Shown here: piece by piece, positions 1 through 7,157 of the stretch
Layout of the letters: every line of letters begins with the position of its first letter
Position numbering within the stretch: position 1 is the stretch's first letter
Source: Actinomycetota bacterium
Lineage (GTDB): Bacteria > Actinomycetota > Actinomycetes > UBA12327
Assembly (NCBI GenBank): GCA_026392555.1
Contig: JAPLBW010000121.1
Location: 1-11,048 of the forward strand
Length of the DNA stretch: 11,048 bases
Direction of reading: 5' to 3'
Notes under the pieces: model-generated
The model's input: only the letters and a program-made list of their open reading frames with translations
Told to the model about the DNA's origin: nothing
The model's database searches: none
Made by a program: the position numbers and the translations under genes

Positions 1-2
1 GC

Positions 3-689
3 AGCGTCGGGATCGCGGGTTTGCTCATTTACAACCGCATCAATGCCGGGCAGTGGACCTTGCTCGTCGGCTCGTACGAATATCGTCCGGATGCGGTGAT
101 CACTGCACCAGGGTCAGGTGCTGGAGCCGGATCTGGAACCAAGTGGATTTCCGAACTTCGTGGTGCATTGATTAGTCCGTTTCGAGGATGGTTTGTTCTG
201 TCCCCCTACTTACTCTTGCTGCTTCCTGGCATCGTGAGAGCGTGGAAGGTTGCGCCCTCATGGGTGCGCGGAAGTGCCATCGGCGGTATGGGGTACTTCT
301 TCTTCCAGTTAGCGGGAAACAACTTTGCTGGTGGCTTGGGTTATTTCGGCTACCGCGTGACTATCGAGCCATTGTTTGCTCTGGTGCCGTTGTTGGCGCT
401 GTGTTTTGTGACGTGGACGGCGCAGGCGAGGTGGCGATTGATCACCTTCACGGCACTAGCTAGTGCGGCACTGTGGTGGTTTGCCTGGGGAGCGATGTTC
501 TATCGACTTCCTGTCGGCGCTGGCTTTGATGTGTGGAAATTTGATTTTGTCCAACCGTTTGCTGATGGCAAATTCGGCCAGCTATTCCTGGCTGCATTGC
601 TAGCCGCTGGGCTGATGAGCGTGCTGGTGTATGTATGGCGATCATCAGCTGAACCTGCTGCGCGCATTGAGTCAACGGTGGATGCTTAA
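3..689 (+). CDS. Polytopic membrane protein, GT-C glycosyltransferase-like, C-terminal part (5' end outside window)
   Basis: The frame is open from the left edge, so the true start lies upstream; 228 residues are visible. The visible part has a soluble loop with a Gly/Ala/Ser-rich patch, then LRGALISPFRGWFVLSPYLLLLLPG, then several further hydrophobic segments and a short charged tail. 'SP-RG-FV-SPYLLL' followed by a Gly-rich 'GGLGYFGYR' and 'EPLFAL' resembles the C-terminal half of lipid-carrier-dependent (GT39/ArnT-like) glycosyltransferases, which use polyprenyl-phosphate sugars on the outer membrane face. That family assignment is inference, because the catalytic N-terminal loop is missing. 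The stop lies 2 bp before the methyltransferase start, which indicates cotranscription. It could also be a related membrane protein without transferase activity. Confidence 0.72.
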   Translation, partial: SVGIAGLLIYNRINAGQWTLLVGSYEYRPDAVITAPGSGAGAGSGTKWISELRGALISPFRGWFVLSPYLLLLLPGIVRAWKVAPSWVRGSAIGGMGYFFFQLAGNNFAGGLGYFGYRVTIEPLFALVPLLALCFVTWTAQARWRLITFTALASAALWWFAWGAMFYRLPVGAGFDVWKFDFVQPFADGKFGQLFLAALLAAGLMSVLVYVWRSSAEPAARIESTVDA

Positions 690-691
690 CC

Positions 692-1402
692 ATGGCCGGA
701 TACCGATCCATCCTGCGACGGCTAGGACTAGAACTTCGCCGCTTCCCTCAGCGTGACTATGAATTGACGCTCAAGACATTGATTGACCAACGTGGTATTG
801 AGCTGGTCGTCGATGTGGGCGCCAACACCGGTCAGTTTGGCCAGTCTCTACGCGCGGTGGAACACCGCGGAGACATGGTCAGTTTTGAACCAATGCAGGT
901 AGCGTACGCAGCGCTTGAGATAAACAGCGGTGACGATGCACGTTGGCAGGTGCGCAAGTTGGCCCTAGGCGGAACTGCTGGGGAGCTGGAGATCAATATT
1001 GCGGCCAACAGTTACAGCTCGTCCCTCTTGCCGATGGAACAAGCACATCTAGATGCTGCTCCCGAATCAGCCATTGTGGGAACTGAGACAGTCAAGGTTT
1101 CGACCCTGGACCGTGAATTTGCTAGCGAGACGCGCAAGTCCTTGCTCAAGATTGATACGCAGGGGTATGAAGGCGAAGTCCTTGATGGCTTGGGTGCTTT
1201 CGAGCCCTGTGTTGATGCGATTGCCATTGAGCTGTCGTTTGTTGAGCTTTACAGCGGCCAGCCGTTGTATGCGCAAATGTTTGAGCGTCTGACCGCCATG
1301 GGTTTTGAGCCGTGGTGGATTCAACCCGAATTCATCGACCCGACGACCCGTCGCATGTTGCAGGTCAATGGGGTGTTTGTTCGAACGGGTTCGTCGTCGT
1401 GA
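692..1402 (+). CDS. FkbM family S-adenosylmethionine-dependent methyltransferase
   Basis: A complete 236-residue soluble protein. Motif I for SAM binding is VVDVGANTGQFG (residues 39-50), followed by 'SFEP' at the end of the next strand and the FkbM signature KIDTQGYEGEVLDG from residue 153. FkbM-type enzymes usually O-methylate sugar hydroxyls or polyketides; in a glycan cluster the likely substrate is a sugar of the surface polysaccharide or of a lipid-linked intermediate. The ATG lies 2 bp after the previous stop, with a GGTGGA stretch about 11 bp upstream as a weak ribosome site, so translational coupling is likely. Its own TGA overlaps the GTG of the next gene. Family confident; acceptor unknown. 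Confidence 0.9.
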   Translation: MAGYRSILRRLGLELRRFPQRDYELTLKTLIDQRGIELVVDVGANTGQFGQSLRAVEHRGDMVSFEPMQVAYAALEINSGDDARWQVRKLALGGTAGELEINIAANSYSSSLLPMEQAHLDAAPESAIVGTETVKVSTLDREFASETRKSLLKIDTQGYEGEVLDGLGAFEPCVDAIAIELSFVELYSGQPLYAQMFERLTAMGFEPWWIQPEFIDPTTRRMLQVNGVFVRTGSSS

Positions 1403-3074
1403 GCGACAATCGTGGTGGAGAGGGTGGTAAATCCGCAATGCTCGACCAACTAGATCAAGCTAACCCCATTTCGAGCGCGCTTCCAGCCTTGGCTGGTGCC
1501 CTTACGTCTTTGGTCGCATTAATCGTGTTTCTTCGAGGGCAGGTTCCCTTTGAAGACGCCGCGATTCTTTTTCGCTATTCCGAGAATCTTGCCAATGGGT
1601 TAGGAGTTGTCTATAACCCTGGTGGTCCCAGGGTCGACGGTGCCACTGACATGCTGTTTATGGCCTTGATCGCGGTGCTAATCAAATTCGGACTTTCGAC
1701 GGTCCTAGCCGCTGCGATTTTGAATGCCCTTGGTTTTGGATTGTTGATCTTTCTAATCATGTATTCCTGGATCAAGTGGTCAAATTTGCCCTTGACATTT
1801 TCCTTAATTCCGATTGTTGTGGTTCTACTAGGACCGGCTTGGCTGCAATCGATCGCAGGATTTGGAACGGTGTTTTTTGCGCTCTCTGTGCACTAGTAGC
1901 TTTTTCCATTGAATGGGCTTATCGCTCTGGTTTCACACGTAAGTCGCTATTGCTTGTTGCTCTTTTCGCGAGCCTATGCGGTCTGGATCGACCTGAAGGA
2001 TTTCTTATATCGGGGGCGTTATTACTGTGCGCGGCCGTGGTCCATCGCTCTTGGCAAGTTTTGTGGATACCTGCCCTGGTTCTGATCCCGATTGGAGTCG
2101 CTTGGGTGGCCTGGCGTTGGTCTTACTTCGGGTACCCATTGCCCAACCCGTTTTATAAGAAGGGTGGCGGGAGTCTCTACGAGGACGGGTTCCGAAGTTC
2201 TCTCAGTAACTTGAAGCGAACTGCCATACCGTTCCTCGCCGTTGCGGTTATCGGCGCGAGTGTTAGGGAGTCAAGGCGCCGATCGGTCGCAGTGCTGGCT
2301 GTTTTTGCATTCTGGTGCTGCCTGTGGGCGCTCCTGTCGGACGAAATGAATTTCTGGGGCCGTTTTCAGTACCCGATCATTGGCATACTTGCTATTTGTT
2401 GCGCTTCAGTTGCTGGGGAATTGAGGGCGTCAGAGATCTTGTCCTCTCGGATTTGGGCCCGATCAGTGGTGGTCGTGCTTTTGATGTCTAGCTTTTTAGG
2501 ATGTTCTGTGTCCGTGTTAACTTACGGAGTTACGACAATCCAAACCGTGGCGCAACCGCTAACCGTTGAGCAAAACATGCCTGCGTCGGTTTCTCAGGTC
2601 TTGGAACGATTCAAGGGTTCCGGAAACAAGACTGTTGCTAGCTCGGAAGCGGGATTTGTTGGTTGGAAGTCGGGTTGGAAAGTTACTGACTTATGGGGAT
2701 TGAACGACAAAATAATTGCCCATGATGGCTACTTGTCCGAGCAGGAACTTCGAAAGCTCAATCCTGATGTAATTTTTGTCCACTGGTGCAAGAGCAATCA
2801 AGAGATCACGGGCCCCGGTACTGGATTTCCATGCCTTAAGGGCTGGGAGTTGATGACAGACCCTCTCCAGTGCTTCATTGATGGGGCATCGTATAAGACG
2901 GCTGGGCTGTGGATCGACGGCTGGGACTACAGCTGGGGTGTGTATGTAAACCCGAAGTTCCCGCGAGGTGACAAACTCATCGAAGATTTTAGATTAATGC
3001 CTGCAGGTGGTCGTTTGGAAGCATCCAGCCAGGGGCCACTGCCCAGACCTGCCAATCCCTGCCCCGATTATTAA
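1399..3074 (+). pseudogene. GT-C type membrane glycosyltransferase (AftB-like architecture), disrupted by a frameshift
   Basis: Two consecutive frames together make one protein of about 545-558 residues. The first runs from GTG 1399 (GTGA overlap with the methyltransferase stop) or ATG 1438 to a stop at 1896. The second covers about 1870-3074. The N-terminal part has a membrane helix, then 'FEDAAILFRYSENLANG' and 'VVYNPGGPRVDGATDMLF', the pattern of the acidic-pair extracytoplasmic loop in GT-C arabinosyl/mannosyltransferases (AftB has a comparable DD...RNL...G...VFN...RVE). After the shift the protein continues with 'LCGLDRPEGF', more helices, and a soluble tail with 'VTDLWGLNDKIIAHDGYLS', a pattern seen at the C-termini of this family. 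The frame change needs one missing base, most simply one T at 1871-1876. It may be an assembly error, a real pseudogene, or rescued by slippage. The exact sugar transferred is unknown. Confidence 0.8.
1871..1893 (+). other. Frameshift site in the GT-C gene (run of six T)
   Basis: The first frame reads GTG TTT TTT GCG CTC and stops soon after at TAG (1894-1896). The minus-one frame reads on as CALCALVAFSIEW and stays open to 3074. Adding one T to the T6 run gives the continuous reading V-F-F-C-A-L-C-A-L-V-A-F. No other change is needed, so a single-base homopolymer deletion is the simplest explanation. The heptamer G-TTT-TTT is not a good classical minus-one slippery site, because the P-site codon would re-pair with GTT. 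Confidence 0.75.
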
Positions 3075-3091
3075 CCGACTTGCCTTGATTT

Positions 3092-5112
3092 CTACTGCTT
3101 GAGTAGCCTCTGCATTTCCGCGGCTATAGGTGCTTCCAAGAGTGAAGCGCCAATTGTGCTGATGTGATCATCATCAACGTAGAGAAAACCAGTAGTGTTT
3201 TTTACAGGGCACAAATCTTTACTGCAAAAGAATTCTATGGGGTCAATGACTGCGGATCCGCTAGACCTTCCAATGACTGATTTTTCCGCACGGGTAACTG
3301 CGTCCCTTCTGGCGTTAACTTCCGCACGTGAGGTACCATCAACTCGTACACCGAGAAGCCGTGAAGTCGCCTCAGGACCGTGCACACGCTGTTCAGGAGT
3401 ATCAAGAACGACTAGGACCTTGGCGCCCGATTTTCTTATTTTTCCGACTTGACTGGCAAGACTTTCGGACCAGATGTCGACTGCTTCCACGCCCCTAGCG
3501 CAGCCAGGGGACGCCTGCAAGCAGGGCTGCCGCACCAGTTGACGAAGCTCGTCATAGACGAGTACAGGGCTGTTGGTGTAGTGCGCTGATCGGTTTTGAA
3601 TTACGACTATCTCTGGTTTGTTGAGCCCGATCCATGACTTGATATGTGCGTAGTAGGCGTCACATTCACGGGGCTTTGCTCCTTCGGGAACAATGGGGCA
3701 ACCAGGTAGGGTCGAGGAAAAGGCATCCAATTGGTTTGCGTGTGCGGCTGCGACGAATCCACGAGTTAAGGCGGCTGCATGTGAGTCTCCGATAAGTAAG
3801 GCTTTTCCAGCCGCTTTTGAAGCGGGTAGCAGGAACGGGCAGGTGACCAGTGCCCGTTCGTAGGTTGTGGCAGCGACACATGCATCCAAGTCCCAGGATG
3901 CTTGCGGAGGCTTGGGTACGTTGCCCAAACCGTTCGGGAGAGGCATGTTTAAGGAATAGGATGCAAGGGCAATCGGGAGAGCGATAGCTATCGCGGCAAG
4001 CCGGATTGTTCCCTTCTTGGACTTAAAGGACAGGCCGAACCGAAGTGGATTTTCTAGATATTTGTAAGAGAGCCAAGCGGGGAGGTATGAACTGGCTCCG
4101 GCAAGGATGAGAGCCCATGAGTTAAGCGGCCAAAGTGCCGTCGCGAGGACGAGGACTGGCCAATGCCACAGATACCAAGAGTAAGAAACGTCACCGATTC
4201 GCTGAAGTCCGCGACTCGACAACATTCCTGAAATGGGGCTACGAAAAGATCCGGCGAGAAGAAGGGAAAGTTTATTTCCGGCCGGAGATAGAAATTGCTA
4301 GTGACAATAAAGACTATCCCGAGTATGGATAAAGTAAATGCTATGCGAGACTGGATCCTCGTTTTGAGCTTTGTTTCCAGAGCCAAAAAGGCTAGGCAGC
4401 CCAAGGCGAACTCCCATGCGCGAGTGAAAGGACTGTAAAAAGCGAATGCCTCCACAGCCCTTATCCCAAGAATAGGAATATTTGCATCAACCATGGCCAC
4501 GCACAGAGCGAAAGACGATAGTGCTAGAAGTCCGATAACCAAGAATGAGATTTTTCTTGCAAAATAAGCCTTTTCTTGAGTCCTCTGATGTCGGTAGCCA
4601 AGCCACGCGAGGGAAAGTAAAGCGGGGAAGATGAAGTAGAACTGCTCTTCAACGGAGAGGGACCAAGTATGGAGCAGGGGATTTGAAAGGGCGTCAACTC
4701 CGAAGTATGAACCGGTTTGGCGATAGATCGCAATGTTGGCCAGGCCTAGCATGGCCGCGATTCCGGTTTTAGCAACGGTTGCTTGTTGTTGGTAAGGGTT
4801 TAAGAGGTAGATGTCAATGAGCAGTGCGACGATAACCGTGAGGCTCAAAGCCGGTAAAAGCCGCCTTATGCGCCGGGCATAAAAACTGGGGAGATTGATT
4901 CGGCCGGTATTGGTGACTTCCCGCACCAGAGTGCCACAAATTACGAAGCCTGAAATAACAAAGAAGACATCTACGCCGGTGAAGCCGCCACGGTTAATCA
5001 GCCCAGCATGAAAGGCCACTACGCTTATGACAGCGATTGCCCGCAATCCTTGGATGTCATCCCGCTTTGGCCGTGGCGTTTCCTCCGTTTCCCGCGCTAA
5101 TATTGATGACAT
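3092..5112 (-). pseudogene. OafA/YrhL-type acyltransferase 3 with C-terminal SGNH domain, disrupted by an out-of-frame deletion
   Basis: Two minus-strand frames form one gene. The N-terminal frame starts at ATG 5112, with AGGA at 5117-5120 as ribosome site. It carries the acyltransferase-3 hallmarks: R24-x10-H35 in 'GLRAIAVISVVAFHAG', 'GVDVFFVISGF', 'FYARRIRRLLPAL' and 'LLHTWSLSVEEQFYF'. The C-terminal frame resumes near 4260 with 'SSRGLQRIGDVSYSWYLWHWP', the usual last membrane part. An SGNH domain follows, with 'IGDSHAAA' (Ser codon at 3782-3784) and 'DDDHIS' (Asp/His near 3164-3175). Intact relatives transfer acetyl or other acyl groups to surface sugars. The join is one base out of phase, and the family's 'FPG...ALLPVLGTAL' helix seems to be missing about 11-15 residues, suggesting a deletion of 3n+1 bp. 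Likely inactive as assembled. It lies 20 bp downstream of the large membrane protein and is probably cotranscribed with it. Confidence 0.82.
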
Positions 5113-5132
5113 GTTTTCCTAGTCTGTTGAAA

Positions 5133-7040
5133 TCATCTGTTCAGTGAAATTGAGATCTTATTGTTCGGCAAGAGAGCCACTGTTCCATTTTTAAACTTTT
5201 GAATCCTTGTTCGGTTTCTTAAGTCTTGAGGAGCTTGATTAGGCCCACCTAGCTTCGTGAACCCGGGTCCTCTTTCGATGGCGGTGACGAATGACGTGGG
5301 AACAGGGTACGCATCGGCTCTGCTTTCAATCATAGAACCACCGACGTAGTCAACGCGTGATCCCAGTTCGTCACCTAAGTCAATGCTCTGTGGTGAACTG
5401 ATTGCAGGCCCAAGCCATCCAAGTTCGGCTTTCGGATCTCCCGCGTAGCGGGCGTAGAGAATGTTGACCTTGAGAGGTGCCCAGACGACCAGGGCAGTGA
5501 CAGTGACAATAGAAGTCACGATTCCTAGCGTTACCGCTCTGTGCCTTAAGAGTCCGCTTACGCTCGCTTTTGTCTCGTCGACGGGTGCTTCATTGGTTAG
5601 GTTTTCGCGGGAGATTCTCGGGAAAAGTTCAAGCAGCGCCAGACCACCGGCAAGAGCAATTAACCCAATACACGGTACGAGGTAACGGTAGTCGAACATA
5701 ACAGTGGCTGAGGAAAATGCAAGCATGGATAGTGCGCTTAGGGCCAGAAATGATCCATCCCATCTAGTGCGACGGCTGGCTTTGACGCTAGCTCCAATTG
5801 CCAAGGCCACACAGAGAAATAGAAGGGGCCCAGGCGTGAAGGCGACATTTTGGTAGGCGCGCAATACCTCGGCACTTTTTCGATCGATCTGCGGTTTGAC
5901 AGGATCGCCGCTCAAATTGTTATGTGCAACTGCTAGGCCTGCTTGTGGGTCCGCCGAAATGAGTGGAAACCGCCAAGGATCAAGCGCCGAACTCGTTCGA
6001 TAGATCGGGTGGCCGGGCGCAAAGTAGTGCAGTGTGTCATTTCCGGCGTAGCGCAGATAGGTCAAGGGTTGGGCCTTGATGGTCTTTATCGCGAAAGACT
6101 TCGCAAGTAGATCTGCTTGGTAAGCATCAATATTCAGTTTCCTGATCGTGCCTTGCGGGCTCCACAGATAGGTATTCGCGTTTGGCCTCTGCTCGGGTGG
6201 GCGCAGATCACAAAGTTTGCGTTCGTTAGTAGTTAGTGCGAGCTTGGAACAGTCCGCGAAAACAATCACTCGTCCGTAGAGCCATCGTCCGACGGCATCT
6301 TTGGCACCGAATGATCCGTAAGCGTTTGAAAAACCAGCTGCGTAAACGAATGCTGGAAGGATGAATGCAGTGACAAAGATCCCAATAGTGATGGGCCTAA
6401 ACTTCCTCACAAGTAGGTAGAGGATGCAAATTATGACAGCCGCGATTGCCACGCTTCGGGTCAGGACCGCGGCGGACAACAAGAATCCACTCGTAGCAAT
6501 GGCCACTTTCGAAGGATTTGTGCGCAGTAGGAGCAGCGATGAAATAAGGATCAGGGCAGCAAACAACGTTTCGGTGAGTACTTGATGCTCAAGTTGTAGT
6601 ACGTATGCATCAAGTAGTAGAGGACTTGCGACCAGGACCGCGAGCCAACGTCTGGCGTTGCGGTTGATCATGAACCTATAAACCATTATCGCGAGTAGCA
6701 CTCCGATGACATGCTGGGAAATGGCGATGAGGGAGACGTCTCCGAAGTGGGAAAGCGCGCGAATGAACGCTGGGTAAAGGAAAGGTCTTTCCGGAAGCGG
6801 TGCCCCACGCTGTGCGGATGCAATGTAGAAGTACGAGTCGCCATAAAACATGAGGGCGCCACGGTAGGCAACCACGCAAAGTAATCTCAGAGCAATTCCA
6901 CCCAGAAGAACCGCGATGAAGGCGCGATGGAAATTGCATGCAGATAGTAGTTTGCGAAACCGTGAAGGTGGAGGTGGCGGGATGCTCACGTAGGGTTTAG
7001 TTCCCACTGCTTCGTCTGTGTCAACTTGGCCTGAGGTCAC
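5133..7040 (-). CDS. Large polytopic membrane protein, GT-C/GT39-like putative glycosyltransferase
   Basis: About 635 residues from GTG 7040, chosen because AGGAAGG at 7048-7054 sits 7 bp upstream; an in-frame TTG at 7070 lacks a good ribosome site. The cytoplasmic N-terminus has a run of five prolines and then 'RFRKLL' before the first helix. After that helix comes 'FYGDSYFYI' with 'PERPFLYPAFIRAL', and then 'LEHQVLTETLFAALIL', which resemble the first outer loop and following helices of lipid-carrier-dependent GT-C/GT39 transferases. A central soluble section has 'CSKLALTTNERKLCDL' and 'GNDTLHYFAPGHPIY', followed by more helices, 'DYRYLVPCIGLIAL', and a soluble tail of about 100 residues. 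It probably transfers a polyprenyl-phosphate sugar on the outer membrane face. It is the first gene of a minus-strand pair with the acyltransferase. Exact function unknown. Confidence 0.8.
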   Translation of the reverse strand: MTSGQVDTDEAVGTKPYVSIPPPPPSRFRKLLSACNFHRAFIAVLLGGIALRLLCVVAYRGALMFYGDSYFYIASAQRGAPLPERPFLYPAFIRALSHFGDVSLIAISQHVIGVLLAIMVYRFMINRNARRWLAVLVASPLLLDAYVLQLEHQVLTETLFAALILISSLLLLRTNPSKVAIATSGFLLSAAVLTRSVAIAAVIICILYLLVRKFRPITIGIFVTAFILPAFVYAAGFSNAYGSFGAKDAVGRWLYGRVIVFADCSKLALTTNERKLCDLRPPEQRPNANTYLWSPQGTIRKLNIDAYQADLLAKSFAIKTIKAQPLTYLRYAGNDTLHYFAPGHPIYRTSSALDPWRFPLISADPQAGLAVAHNNLSGDPVKPQIDRKSAEVLRAYQNVAFTPGPLLFLCVALAIGASVKASRRTRWDGSFLALSALSMLAFSSATVMFDYRYLVPCIGLIALAGGLALLELFPRISRENLTNEAPVDETKASVSGLLRHRAVTLGIVTSIVTVTALVVWAPLKVNILYARYAGDPKAELGWLGPAISSPQSIDLGDELGSRVDYVGGSMIESRADAYPVPTSFVTAIERGPGFTKLGGPNQAPQDLRNRTRIQKFKNGTVALLPNNKISISLNR

Positions 7041-7047
7041 CGTCACG

Positions 7048-7054
7048 CCTTCCT
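7048..7054 (-). promoter_or_regulatory. Ribosome binding site AGGAAGG deciding the start at 7040
   Basis: AGGAAGG lies 7 bp before GTG 7040 and favours this start over TTG 7070, which has no comparable site. It would lie inside the coding region if TTG 7070 were used. Confidence 0.55.
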
Positions 7055-7148
7055 GACTTGAGGAAACCAAAATGTGGGAGTTCCGCTTCCGCTATTGTTA
7101 AGGAATTGTAGGCAGAGGTCGTAACTGTCGTAAAGGTTGCCGGAATTC

Positions 7149-7153
7149 GAGGA
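7149..7153 (+). promoter_or_regulatory. Ribosome binding site GAGGA deciding the start at 7158
   Basis: GAGGA stands 4 bp before GTG 7158. The upstream in-frame TTG at 7137 has AGG directly abutting it, which is too close to work well, so GTG 7158 is preferred. Confidence 0.5.
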
Positions 7154-7157
7154 AACT

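Larger units (their letters stand above)
7041..7157. promoter_or_regulatory. Divergent intergenic region with candidate promoters
   Basis: This is the only divergent gap in the window. On the minus strand TACAAT (7110-7105) is one base from the -10 consensus; at a 17 bp spacer the -35 position reads TTACGA, a weak match. It would give a leader of roughly 58 bases for the large membrane protein. On the plus strand TATTGT (7093-7098) is a weaker -10 candidate without a clear -35. No operator-like inverted repeat stands out. Confidence 0.35.

Noticed and set aside
1870..1877. Programmed minus-one ribosomal frameshift at the T6 run
   Set aside because: The heptamer G-TTT-TTT does not allow good P-site re-pairing and no stimulatory hairpin is evident just downstream. 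An error, mutation or transcriptional slippage is more likely.
3075..3091. Transcription terminator between the two convergent broken genes
   Set aside because: Only 17 bp separate the stops and no hairpin plus T run is present.
3092..4225. Independent gene starting at ATG 4225 (SGNH-containing protein alone)
   Set aside because: It begins in the middle of the acyltransferase-3 membrane domain, just before SYSWYLWHWP, and has no ribosome site of its own. It is the C-terminal part of the disrupted gene.
4054..4250. C-terminal tail of the first acyltransferase frame as genuine protein
   Set aside because: After the frame break the translation loses hydrophobic periodicity and resembles a shifted reading of the conserved SYSWYLWHWP region, so it is not meaningful sequence.
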